A DNA stretch of 45,310 nucleotides, taken from the NCBI RefSeq assembly GCF_030658505.1, contig NZ_JAUTXR010000132.1, positions 1 to 45,310 of the forward strand, given 5' to 3'. Below are positions 23,480-35,100 of this stretch, piece after piece. Made by a program: the position numbers and the translations under genes. The stretch is from Stenotrophomonas raiganjensis (SeqCode) (GTDB taxonomy: Bacteria; Pseudomonadota; Gammaproteobacteria; Xanthomonadales; Xanthomonadaceae). Each line of letters opens with the position of its first letter. The first letter of the stretch is position 1. The notes under the pieces are model-generated. The model was not told the DNA's origin. It was given only the letters and a program-made list of their open reading frames with translations, and did not search any database.

Positions 23480-25519
23480 CTACGGCTGCGTCGCCGTGTC
23501 CATTGCCAGTCCCGGCGCCAATGCCTTCGCCTCCGGGAACAGCGCGAAGCGCAGGCCGATCAGGCCCATCAGCGCCTCGTCGCGGGCCTTGCACGCCGCC
23601 ACGCTGCCAACGCGGCCCAGCGAGGTATCCAGCCGCTCGCGCAGCGCCTCGGCCGCCATGATCGGCTTGCGTGCGGCGATCTGCCGCCGATAGTGCCCAG
23701 CGATCTCCTCCAGGATGTGCTCGACCGCCTCGCGGCTGCGCTCGGGCAGCTCCAGCCGTGCACGGCGCAGCTGCAGGATGTTCAATCCGATGCGTGCCTC
23801 GTTGAGCATGTCCACCGAGGCGATGTCGCTGCCCTCCGGCGTCGCCGCCAGGCGCGGCGCGAGCAGGCCCAGCAGGTCGAGCATGCGTGCGGCGAAGCGC
23901 TGCCGGTCCTGCTGGCCACGGCCTTCGGCGGCTTCGGCCAGCGTGGTCCAGCCCTGCCGCACCAGCCGGCGCGCGGTCCACTCGGCACCCACCGAACGGA
24001 ACAGGCGGGTCATCACCACCGCAAAGCCGATGCCGATGAACATCGCGATCGACGAGTTGAGGAAGGTCTGGATGTTGGCGCTGTAAGTGTTCTGCAGGCT
24101 CAGCAGCGCGGCCAGGTTCACCGTCAGCGGCAGTGCGAACAGAGCGCTCTTGGGGTGGTGCAGCATCAGCCCCAGCGGCAGGAACACCACCGCCAGCACC
24201 AGCGCCAGCAGGCCGAAGTCGTGGACCGCCGGGAACACGCCGAACAGATACACGCCGGCGACCACCGAGGCGACCATCGCCCATACCAGGAATGACACCA
24301 TGCTCGGCGCCGGATCGTCCTGCGCGGCGAAGAACGCGGCGGTGACTGCGGCCATCATCGCGCCGTTGCCGCCGCCTTCCCATCCCAGCGCGATCCACAG
24401 CACGCAGTAGCTCATCAGCGCCACGCCGGCGCTGAGCGCGGAGAACAGCGCCATGCCGTAGTCGACGTGCTTGTCAGCGGCCACGCGTTCAGTGCGGATG
24501 CGGTAGTGCGCGCGGTCCAGCGGCGCGGTGCCGTGGTCGATCGCGTGCTGCAGGGTGCGGCAGTCCTGCCACAGGTCTACCAGTTCCTCCAGGCGCAGCA
24601 GCAGGCTGGCCAGCTGCAGGTGCTGCAGGTCGCGGTCCACCTGCGGCTTCAGTGCACTGATGCGCGCGCGCAGGCGGGCGTACTCGCTGGCATTGGTTGG
24701 GCCGTCCAGCCAGTCGTGGATGTCGTCGATCAGCGCCGGCAGGCCCTCCGGCAGGTCCTGCCCATCGCTGCGCAGCGCACTCAGGCGGTCGGCGATCGAG
24801 GACAGCACCGGCAACAGCAGCAGCATGCGCTCGCGCAGCCGCTCCATCGACACCGACGACCCGGCGTGGCGTGGATCATCGCGGCGCAGGAACTCGATCA
24901 GCGCCTCGAACTGCACCAGGTCGGCGGCCAGCCGGTTGCGCGGCGCATGTGCACGGCCGCGTTCAAGAATCTGCCGGCACCACTGCGCGGCGTCCTCCAT
25001 CCAGCTGCCGATGCGTGCGCGCAGCATCGGTCGAACCGAGGCCGGGAACAGCAGCGAGGCGAACAGCACCGCCACCACCGTGCCAAGGATGATCTCCTCG
25101 CTGCGCGCCACCACGGTGTCGAAGATGGTTTCCGGCGAGGTCACTGCGGGGAAGCCGATGAAGGCGGTGGTGTAGCCGGCCAGCAGGAACGCGTAGCCGC
25201 GCGGGCCGCGGTTGAGCAGCGCCATGAACAGGCAGCCGGCCAGCCAGATCGACATCGCCGCGCTCAGCACCAGCGGCGTTTCCACCAGTGCCGGCAGCAC
25301 CAGCAGGGTGGCCAGCCCGGCCACCAGCGTGCCGACGATGCGGTATACGCCCTTGGCACGGGTCGGGCCCAGCAGCGGCTGGCTGACGATGTACACCGTG
25401 CCCATCGCCCAGTACGGGCGCGACAGGTTGCCGGCCATGGCGATGTACAGCGCGGCCACTGCGGCCAGGTAGGTCTTGATCGAGAACAGCCACGCCTGGC
25501 GGTCGGTCAGCGCGTTCAT
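23480..25519 (-). CDS. FUSC/AaeB-type inner-membrane efflux protein
   Basis: A 679-residue inner-membrane component of a tripartite exporter, FUSC family (aromatic carboxylate and fusaric acid exporters such as AaeB). The first membrane block (about residues 10-170) contains KTYLAAVAALYIAMAGNLSR, PYWAMGTVYIVSQPLLGPTR and GYTTAFIGFPAV. A soluble helical region (about 180-340) precedes a second block of membrane helices from about 360 to 500 (VDYGMALFSALSAGVALMSY..), then a cytoplasmic C-terminal domain. Two halves with the PYWA(M/L)xTV motif are typical of the family. It is the last gene of the marR-led operon, 3 bp after the outer-membrane factor gene. The likely substrate class is hydroxylated aromatic acids; this is family inference. 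Confidence 0.9.
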   Translation of the reverse strand: MNALTDRQAWLFSIKTYLAAVAALYIAMAGNLSRPYWAMGTVYIVSQPLLGPTRAKGVYRIVGTLVAGLATLLVLPALVETPLVLSAAMSIWLAGCLFMALLNRGPRGYAFLLAGYTTAFIGFPAVTSPETIFDTVVARSEEIILGTVVAVLFASLLFPASVRPMLRARIGSWMEDAAQWCRQILERGRAHAPRNRLAADLVQFEALIEFLRRDDPRHAGSSVSMERLRERMLLLLPVLSSIADRLSALRSDGQDLPEGLPALIDDIHDWLDGPTNASEYARLRARISALKPQVDRDLQHLQLASLLLRLEELVDLWQDCRTLQHAIDHGTAPLDRAHYRIRTERVAADKHVDYGMALFSALSAGVALMSYCVLWIALGWEGGGNGAMMAAVTAAFFAAQDDPAPSMVSFLVWAMVASVVAGVYLFGVFPAVHDFGLLALVLAVVFLPLGLMLHHPKSALFALPLTVNLAALLSLQNTYSANIQTFLNSSIAMFIGIGFAVVMTRLFRSVGAEWTARRLVRQGWTTLAEAAEGRGQQDRQRFAARMLDLLGLLAPRLAATPEGSDIASVDMLNEARIGLNILQLRRARLELPERSREAVEHILEEIAGHYRRQIAARKPIMAAEALRERLDTSLGRVGSVAACKARDEALMGLIGLRFALFPEAKALAPGLAMDTATQP

Positions 25520-25522
25520 GGC

Positions 25523-26992
25523 TTACTTCGCCGAGGCCTGTGCGGTGGACGGCGCCGCCGGGGCGACCGTTGCCTGCCAGCCGCCACCCAGCACCAGGAA
25601 CAGATGGATCTGGTCGCGCGAGACCTGCGCTTCGGCAGCGGCCAGGGTGGCATCGCTGGTGGCCAGGCTGCGGTCGGCATCCAGGCTGGACAGGTACGGC
25701 GTGCGGCCGCCCTGGTACAGCCGGCGGTTCTGCTCGGCGGCCAGCGCGGCCTGCTCCTGCGCGATGCGCAGCGACTGCAGCCGGCGCAGGTCCTGCGCAT
25801 AGCGGTCCAGCGCGGTCTGGGTCTCGCGCAGCGCCTGCAGCACGGTGTGGTCGAACTCGGCCAGCGCCGCGTCGGCACCGGCCTCGGCAGCGTGGATGCG
25901 CGCATGCGTGCCCGACGACGGCAGCGTCCACGAAATCAGCGGGCCGATCGACCACTGCTGGGTCATCGGTGTGCCGAAGTCTTCCAGCAGGCCGGCGGCG
26001 CCCACCGAGGCGCCCAGGCGGATGTCCGGATACAGCTCGGCGGTGGCCACGCCAATCCGAGCGGTGGCCGAGGCCAGCTTGCGTTCGGCCTGGCGCACGT
26101 CCGGGCGGCGCTGCAGCAGCGCCCGGCCATCACCGACCGGCAGCGGCTGCGCCAGGCCGGGGGCGTGCGCACAGTCGATCACGCCGGCTGGCAGCTGGCC
26201 CGGGGTTTTCCCAAGCAGCGCGGCCAGCGAATAGGCGGCCGCCGAACGCTGCGCGCGTAGCGGCGGCAGTGCCGCCTCCAGCAACGCTACCTGCGCATTG
26301 GCGCGGGCCAGTTCCGGCGGCGTGCCGCGGCCGGCCGCGATCAGGCGCTTGGTGACCGTGCGGCTGCGCTGCTGCAGCTGCAGCGAATGCTCGGCCACGT
26401 GCAGTTCGTGGTTGGCGTGGCAGATTTCCAGGTAGCTGTCGGCGACCTGCGCGACCACGCTGACCTGGGCCAGATCGCGCGCCCCGGCGACCGATTGCTC
26501 GTCGGCACGCGCCGCTTCGGCGCCGCGCTTGAGCTTGCCGAACAGGTCGAACTGGTAGCTGACCGCGAACTTGCCATCGGCCAGGTTGATCACCGGCAGT
26601 TCGTGTTCCTGCAGGAACGATTCGGCCGACAGCTGCGCACGGCTGACGCCGGCCTCGGCCTCGTACTCGAAGCCGCCCGCGTCCAGCGCCTGTTCGTACA
26701 CGGCGGCAGCGCGGCGCAGGTGCGCATCGGCGGCCTTCAGTTCCACATTGTCACGCAGCGCCTGGGTGATCAGGCCATCCAGCACCGGGTCGTTGTACAG
26801 CGACCACCAGCGGTCGGGCAGCGCCTGGTTGGCGGCCACCTGCGGGTTCTGCGTATCGATGAAGGCCGCATTGGCCTCCGGGCGCTTGAACGCCGAGCCT
26901 TCCGGCAGTGCGTAGTCGGGGCCGACGGTCCTGCACGCAGCCAGGCTGGCCAGCGCGACGATCAGGCCGAGACGGGGCAGGGCGGTGTTCAC
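25523..26992 (-). CDS. Outer-membrane efflux factor (TolC-like, NodT/OprM family lipoprotein)
   Basis: A 489-residue outer-membrane channel of the RND/NodT type. The lipoprotein signal MNTALPRLGLIVALASLAAC gives Cys20, followed by RTVGPDYALPE, the standard opening of OprM-like proteins. Two OEP repeats follow (about residues 60-245 and 270-460), rich in helical Ala/Gln/Arg heptads such as ELKAADAHLRRAAAVYEQAL and LLQRRPDVRQAERKLASATA. The C-terminal tail is Ala/Pro rich. Its start overlaps the aaeA-like stop by 4 bp. The pump operon thus carries its own outer-membrane channel, unlike E. coli aaeXAB, which relies on TolC encoded elsewhere. Confidence 0.93.
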   Translation of the reverse strand: MNTALPRLGLIVALASLAACRTVGPDYALPEGSAFKRPEANAAFIDTQNPQVAANQALPDRWWSLYNDPVLDGLITQALRDNVELKAADAHLRRAAAVYEQALDAGGFEYEAEAGVSRAQLSAESFLQEHELPVINLADGKFAVSYQFDLFGKLKRGAEAARADEQSVAGARDLAQVSVVAQVADSYLEICHANHELHVAEHSLQLQQRSRTVTKRLIAAGRGTPPELARANAQVALLEAALPPLRAQRSAAAYSLAALLGKTPGQLPAGVIDCAHAPGLAQPLPVGDGRALLQRRPDVRQAERKLASATARIGVATAELYPDIRLGASVGAAGLLEDFGTPMTQQWSIGPLISWTLPSSGTHARIHAAEAGADAALAEFDHTVLQALRETQTALDRYAQDLRRLQSLRIAQEQAALAAEQNRRLYQGGRTPYLSSLDADRSLATSDATLAAAEAQVSRDQIHLFLVLGGGWQATVAPAAPSTAQASAK

Positions 26993-27906
26993 AGGCCCGC
27001 CTGTGTCGGCGCAGTGCCGGCCTTGCCTGCGTGCTTCGTGCTGCTGGTCTGCACGGTCACCGTGGCGGTACGGCCGGCAATCAGCTCAACGCCCTTGGGT
27101 ACTTCGTCGATCGCGATGCGCACCGGGATGCGCTGCGCCAGCCGCACCCAGTCGAAGGCCGGGGTCACGTTCGGCAGCAGGGTGCTGCCGTTGCTGCGGT
27201 AGCGGTCCTCGATGCCGGCGGCGATGCTTTCCACGTGGCCACGCAGCGCGGTCGATTCACCCATCAGCCGGATGTCCACGCTCTGCCCCGGGGCCACGCC
27301 ACGCAGGCGGGTTTCCTCGAAATAGCCATCGATGCGGAACGAGCCGGTATCCAGCAGCGCCAGCACCGGCTTGCCAGACACCACGTAGTCGCCCACGCGC
27401 ATGGTGCGGTCGTTGACGCGGCCGTCGGCCGGTGCACGCACCTCGGTGCGGCCGAGATTGAGCTCGGCCAGATCGACCGCCGCTTGCGCGGTGGCCAATG
27501 CGGCCTGTGCGGCCTGCAGCTTGGCACGGCGCACTTCGGCGTCTTCGGCGGCGACCAGGTCCTGCAAGCTGCGGTCCCGGCCGATCTCGCGGCGCAGCTG
27601 GGCGACCGAGGCCTGGCGCTCGGCAAGGCTGGCCTTGGCCTGTTCCAGCGCGATGCGGTAGCGGGCGCGGTCGACCACGAACAGCAGGTCGCCCTTCTTC
27701 ACCGCCTGGTTGTCGGCCACGTTTACCGTTTCCACCAGCCCGGACACGTCCGGCGCCACCTGCACCACGTCGGCACCGACGTGGGCGTCGCGGGTCCAGG
27801 GTTCATCCATGTAGTAGACCCACAGCTGGCGCAGCACCAGCAGGGCGAGGATCACGGCTGCGCTGGTGAGCAGCACCGGCAGGGTCTTCTTCACGATCTT
27901 GTTCAC
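26989..27906 (-). CDS. AaeA-like periplasmic adaptor (HlyD/membrane fusion protein)
   Basis: A 305-residue membrane fusion protein that links the FUSC pump to the outer-membrane factor. One N-terminal membrane helix (LPVLLTSAAVILALLVLRQL) is followed by DEPWTRDAHVGADVVQVAPD, the first lipoyl half. A helical hairpin of about 90 residues and the second lipoyl half (VRAPADGRVNDRTMRVGDYV) come next, then GYFEETRLRGVAPGQSVDIR, the typical beta-barrel motif. The GTG start at 27906 overlaps the stop of the DUF1656 gene as GTGA, and puts the membrane helix at the usual distance. An open extension to 27987 would overlap that gene in full and is unlikely. Confidence 0.92.
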   Translation of the reverse strand: MNKIVKKTLPVLLTSAAVILALLVLRQLWVYYMDEPWTRDAHVGADVVQVAPDVSGLVETVNVADNQAVKKGDLLFVVDRARYRIALEQAKASLAERQASVAQLRREIGRDRSLQDLVAAEDAEVRRAKLQAAQAALATAQAAVDLAELNLGRTEVRAPADGRVNDRTMRVGDYVVSGKPVLALLDTGSFRIDGYFEETRLRGVAPGQSVDIRLMGESTALRGHVESIAAGIEDRYRSNGSTLLPNVTPAFDWVRLAQRIPVRIAIDEVPKGVELIAGRTATVTVQTSSTKHAGKAGTAPTQAGL

Positions 27907-28112
27907 GATTGCATCCAACGCAGGAGGTGGAACAGCAGGCCAAGCACGATCCCGTACAGCGCCAGGTTGAACAGCGCCGGGTGCCATACATGGCGGTAGG
28001 CGCCGGCACGCTGCAGCAGCGCGTGCAGGCCGCTGTTGACCAGATAGGCCAACACCATCAACCCGAGCAGGGTCGGGACGAACACTCCGTGGAGACTGAA
28101 TTCACCGGGCAT
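27903..28112 (-). CDS. AaeX-like DUF1656 small membrane protein
   Basis: A 69-residue inner-membrane protein with two hydrophobic helices (VFVPTLLGLMVLAYLVNSGL and LFNLALYGIVLGLLFHLL). DUF1656 proteins of this size accompany aaeA/aaeB pairs in many proteobacteria; their role in efflux is not established. The start MPGEFSLHGVFVP at 28112 matches the family; an extension to 28166 adds a proline run from the spacer. It is coupled to the adaptor gene by a GTGA overlap and lies 109 bp downstream of the MarR gene on the same strand. Confidence 0.88.
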   Translation of the reverse strand: MPGEFSLHGVFVPTLLGLMVLAYLVNSGLHALLQRAGAYRHVWHPALFNLALYGIVLGLLFHLLRWMQS

Positions 28113-28221
28113 CGGTAGGGGGCGGGGACGAGGTGGGGGAGGGGAGGGACAACGAAACAACAGCAACGGGCAAAAGCCGCTGGCGTGTGCACGGCAGCGG
28201 CGGTGTTCGGCGGCAGCGCTC

Positions 28222-28677
28222 TTACGTGATGCGGTCGGCGGCCTCGGCCAGCAGGCGCCATGCCTTCAGCACGGCGTGCAGTTCATCCATGGAAAGCTCG
28301 CCGAACACGTCCTGGCGCAGGCCGATCAACTGGTCTTCCAGCTCGCTGACCAGCGCCTGGCCGGCGTCGGTCAGCCACAGCAGGTTGGCGCGGCGGTCGC
28401 TGGCGTCGCTTTCGCGGCGGACCAGGTCACTGGCGCACAGCTTGTCCAGCAAGCGCACCAGGGAAGGACCTTCCATGCCCAGCTGCTGGGCCAGCGCCAC
28501 CTGGCGGATGCCACCGCCGGAGCGGCCGATCATCAGCAGGGGCATGGTGCAGGCGGTGGAGATGCCGTAGCTGCCGAGCCGGCTGTCGGCCAGGCGCTGC
28601 CACTGCCGCCCTGCGTACAGCAGGCCGGAGCTGAGCTGCATCTGCAGCACGGTGCGCTCGTCGAGGGGTCGGTCCAT
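28222..28677 (-). CDS. MarR-family transcriptional regulator of the efflux operon
   Basis: A 151-residue winged-helix dimer protein, normal size for MarR. The helix-turn-helix lies in IRQVALAQQLGMEGPSLVRL, and the wing in VRRESDASDRRANLLWLTDA, with the conserved DxRRxxLxLT pattern. The C-terminal dimerisation helix is LHAVLKAWRLLAEAADRI. MarR proteins usually repress their own gene and a linked pump until an aromatic ligand binds, which fits the aaeX-aaeA-OMF-aaeB genes behind it. ATG 28677 lies just downstream of a -35/-10 pair (28689-28716) and has no Shine-Dalgarno, so the message may be nearly leaderless. The ATG at 28716 would lie inside the promoter. Confidence 0.88.
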   Translation of the reverse strand: MDRPLDERTVLQMQLSSGLLYAGRQWQRLADSRLGSYGISTACTMPLLMIGRSGGGIRQVALAQQLGMEGPSLVRLLDKLCASDLVRRESDASDRRANLLWLTDAGQALVSELEDQLIGLRQDVFGELSMDELHAVLKAWRLLAEAADRIT

Positions 28678-28685
28678 AAGAGATA

Positions 28686-28716
28686 GATAGGATACTACTA
28701 ATTTCATTCCTATCAA
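28686..28716 (-). promoter_or_regulatory. marR promoter with overlapping inverted-repeat operator
   Basis: On the minus strand TTGATA (28716-28711) and TATCCT (28694-28689) are 16 bp apart, a good sigma-70 promoter in an otherwise GC-rich spacer. The inverted repeat GATAGGA (28686-28692) and TCCTATC (28708-28714) covers both boxes, so a bound MarR dimer would block RNA polymerase. This is the expected layout for MarR autorepression. The assignment to this MarR protein is inference from position. Confidence 0.6.
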
Positions 28717-28782
28717 TGGGTTTTTCTGAATGGGTGGGTGTGTTGAGGAAGGCGTTGCGCCTGCTGGCTATCGGTTGGGGCG

Positions 28783-28880
28783 GCGGGGGCCGGACGGGGC
28801 AGGACACGCCGCAAGTACGTCCCTGTAGGCTCGGCCGCGGCATCCATGCCGCGGACGGTCCTGCCCCGCCCGGCCCCCGC
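28783..28880 (-). repeat. Twin-GGA-hairpin element, copy B (candidate RsmA/CsrA-binding RNA)
   Basis: A 23-bp inverted repeat with one mismatch (28783-28805 with 28858-28880) encloses 52 nt. Read on the minus strand the core has GCGGCATGGATGCCGC and TACAGGGACGTA, with loops CATGGATG and CAGGGACG, both CANGGANG. Relative to copy A the first stem carries a C-G to G-C exchange that keeps pairing. It is oriented like marR but lies upstream of the marR promoter, so it would need its own start site to be transcribed. Confidence 0.58.
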
Positions 28881-28939
28881 TGCCTTCCCATCACCCCGCG
28901 AGCGCGGTGGGTTGGCTCTTGGAAGCAAGAGCAGAAGCA

Positions 28940-28960
28940 GTGCGGACCAACGGTCCGCAC
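28940..28960. repeat. Perfect 9-bp hairpin between copies B and C
   Basis: GTGCGGACC (28940-28948), loop AAC, GGTCCGCAC (28952-28960). It may be a SMAG-related unit without a clear GTAG head. It sits roughly midway between the two divergent twin-hairpin elements. No promoter is obvious on either side in this 595-bp spacer except that of marR. Confidence 0.5.
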
Positions 28961-29057
28961 CCACCAAAGCAGCAACCTGCGCAGTCTCCGGAGCCATGAA
29001 CCCAGCTTTTGACCCCGCTTTCGGGCGGTCCCGCCGCGCCCGCAGGAAACTGTCAGG

Positions 29058-29160
29058 GATGGGGAAGGGCGGCAGGGCAGGACCGTGAGGCGCATGGATG
29101 CGCCGACCGAGCCCCCATGGATGGGTTTACGGCGTGTCCTGCCCTGCCGCCATCCCCATC
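29058..29160 (+). repeat. Twin-GGA-hairpin element, copy C, upstream of folE
   Basis: Arms 29058-29083 and 29136-29160 pair along about 24 bp with one bulge and one mismatch; the enclosed core is again 52 nt. Hairpins GGCGCATGGATGCGCC and CCCATGGATGGG both show CATGGATG loops. Compared with copies A and B, stem pairs changed in step (C-G to G-C in hairpin 1; T-A to C-G and A-T to C-G in hairpin 2). It has the same strand as folE, ending 112 bp before its start, so it may lie in the folE leader. Confidence 0.6.
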
Positions 29161-29272
29161 CAAGCCGATACCAAACAAGGCGCCGCCCGCCCCACCGATG
29201 AACCGCCCCAACAGGACGACCCACCCCCCGGTCGGGTACGATGCTCGCCCCCCGTTCGGGACGCTGTACGCA

Positions 29273-32154
<2,882 letters not shown>

Positions 32155-32170
32155 GAGACCCGACCATCGC

Positions 32171-35100
32171 ATGGCTATCTCCAAGCACACTCCCGCCCTG
32201 TTCAACGAAGGCCTGCCGGACCCGCGCCTGCAGCAGTTCCGCATGCGCCGCCTGCAGGTGCACAACTGGGGCACCTTCAACGGCCTGACCGAAGTGCCGA
32301 TCGCCGAGCGCGGCTTCCTGTTCGTCGGACGTTCCGGCTCGGGCAAGTCGACACTGCTCGATGCCATGTCCGCGCTGCTGACGCCGCCGGCCATCGTCGA
32401 CTTCAACGCTGCTGCGCGTGAAGCCGAGCGCAGTGGCCGCGACCGCAACCTGGTGTCCTACGTGCGTGGCGCGTGGGCTGACCAGCAGGACAGCGGCACC
32501 GGCGAAATCGCCACCCAGTACCTGCGCAAGGGCGCCACCTGGACCGCACTGGTGCTGGAATACCGCGCCGGCGATGGCCGCGTGGTCAGCCTGGTGCGCC
32601 TGCTGTGGATCTCCGGCAATGGCACCTCGGCCGGTGACGTGCGCAAGCACTACATGATTGCCGAGCGCCCGTTCGACATCGCCAAGGATCTTGGTGGGTT
32701 CGACCTGGACCTGCGCAAGCTCAAGCAGAAGCTGTCCGACCTGCACCACTTCGACACCTTCTCCGGCTACGCCGAGCGCTTCCGCGACCTGCTCGGCATC
32801 GACAATGAGATGGCGCTGCGCCTGCTGCACAAGACGCAGTCGGCGAAGAACCTGGGCGACCTCAACGTCTTCCTGCGCGACTTCATGCTCGACACGCCGA
32901 AGACCTTCGACGCCGCCGAGCGCCTGGTCAGCGACTTCGCCGAGCTCGATGGCGCGCACCAGGCGGTGGTCACCGCCCGTCGCCAGGTGGAGACCCTGCT
33001 GCCGGCACGCGCCTACTACAACGACCTGAAGGAAATGCACCGCCGGCGCGGCGACGACGAAGCCCTCAAGCTTGGCGTCGACAGCTTCCGTGAAAGCCGC
33101 CGCCAGGCGCTGATCGAAGCGCGCCTGCGCGAGATGGACGTGCGTGACCGTGGCCTGCTTGGCGAAGAAGCCCAGCGCCGTGCCGCACTGGACAATCACA
33201 CCGAGCGCCTGGCCGAACTGGAACTGCAGCGCCGCCAGCAGGGCGGTGAGCGCATCGAAGAACTGGAACGCGAGCAGGGCCGCGCCGAAGCCGAGCGCGA
33301 CCGCCGCCAGGCCAAGCGCGAGCAGGCAAGCCTGGCCGCGCAGCAGCTGGGGGCCGAACTGCCGGACGACGCACACGGCTTCGCCGAACTGGTTGAGCGC
33401 GCACAGAACGAGCTGCAGGACCGCCAGCGCGCCTCTTCGGCGCTGGACGATGCGATCAGCGATCGCCTGGGTGGCAAGCGCGATGACGAGCGCCGCTTCG
33501 GCGAGGTCCGTGCGGAACTCGAAGCGATGCAGCGCACGCCCTCCAATATCCCGGCGCCGATGCAGAAGCTGCGCGCGCGCCTGGCCGAGGAAGCCGGCAT
33601 CGCCGAAGCGGCGCTGCCGTTCGTCGGCGAACTGATCCAGGTCCGCTCGGAAGAGCAGGGCTGGCAGGGTGCCATCGAGCGCGTGCTGGGTGGCTTCGCG
33701 CTGTCGCTGCTGGTCGACGACAAGCATTACAACGACGTCGCCGAGTGGGTGAACCGTACCCACCTGGGCATGCGCTTCACCTACTACCGCGTGCGCCGCA
33801 ACGATGATGCGTTCGCCCGTGAGCCGTCGGCGAAGTCGCTGCTGCACAAGCTGGAACTGCGCGAACACGTGTTCGAAAGCTGGCTGCGCCGCGAGCTCGG
33901 CAAGCGATTCGACTACGAGTGCGTGGATGCCAAGCAGCTGCGCAACGTCGACCGCGGCATCACCCGCGAAGGCCAGGTCAAGCATCCGGGCGACCGTTTC
34001 GAGAAGGATGACCGCAGTGCGGTGGGCGACCGCCGTCGCTGGATCCTCGGCTTCAACAACCACGACAAGGTGGGCGCCTTCGAGCGCGAAGCTCAGGAAC
34101 TGGCCAAGCGCATCGCCAGCTGCGAGACCGACATCGCGCGCCTGCGTGGGCAGCGTGACCGCGACAACGAACGCCGCCTGGCCTGCCACGAGCTGGTCAG
34201 CATCAGCTGGAACGAGATCGACATCGCCGCCCCGCAGCAGCGCCTGAGCGACATCGAGGCCACGCTGCGCGACCTGCGCGAAGGCAATGCCGACCTCGCC
34301 AAGCTGGCCAAGCAAATCGATGCGGTGCGTGCCGACATCGAACAGTCGCGCCGCACCTACGAAGACGTCCGCGTCGAGCGCGGCCAGCTGGTCAAGGAAC
34401 GCGATCGCCTCGACCGCGCACGCCAGCAGAGCCGTGCGCTGGTGCTGCCGGCCCTGGCCCAGGCGCAGGAAGCCGGCCTCGCCGAGCGCCTGCAGGAGCA
34501 GGGCCCGCTCAGCCTGGAAACGCTGGAAGCGCACATGCGCCAGGTCAGCAACGCGCTGAACGAGCAGCTGTCGTCCTCGCAGCAGGATCTCAACCGTATC
34601 GAGAACCAGCTGATCGGCTGCTTCCGCCGCTTCATCCAGCAGTGGCCGGAGGAATCGGGTGACTTCACCGTGTCGGTGGCCTCGGCCGAGGACTTCCTCG
34701 CCCGCCTTGAACGCCTGGAGCGCGATGGCCTGCCGCAGCACGAAGAGCGCTTCTTCGACCTGCTGCAGAACCAGAGCAAGAACAACCTGCTGGCCCTGCA
34801 GCGCCACAGCGCCGAGGCCCGCAAGTCGATCGGCCAGCGCCTGGATGAAGTGAACGCCAGCCTGGAACAAGTGCCGTTCAACCGTGGCACGTTGCTGACC
34901 ATCGAACTGAGCGACCGCCGTCTGCCGGAAGTGGGCGAGTTCCACCTGCAGCTGCGCGAGGTGCTGTCGCAGCAGCAGACCGAGCAGCGCGAGCTGGCCG
35001 AATCGCAGTTCACCGTGCTGCGGCAGCTGGTCAACCGCCTCGGCTCGCAGGAAGGCGAGGACAAGCGCTGGCGCGAGCTGGTGCTGGACGTGCGCATGCA

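Noticed and set aside
23480..28677. Naming the efflux operon fuaABC or emrCAB
   Set aside because: Those Stenotrophomonas pumps have, as I recall, a LysR regulator (fua) or an MFS pump (emr). Here a DUF1656 gene, a MarR gene and a FUSC protein are arranged differently, so I left the symbols empty.
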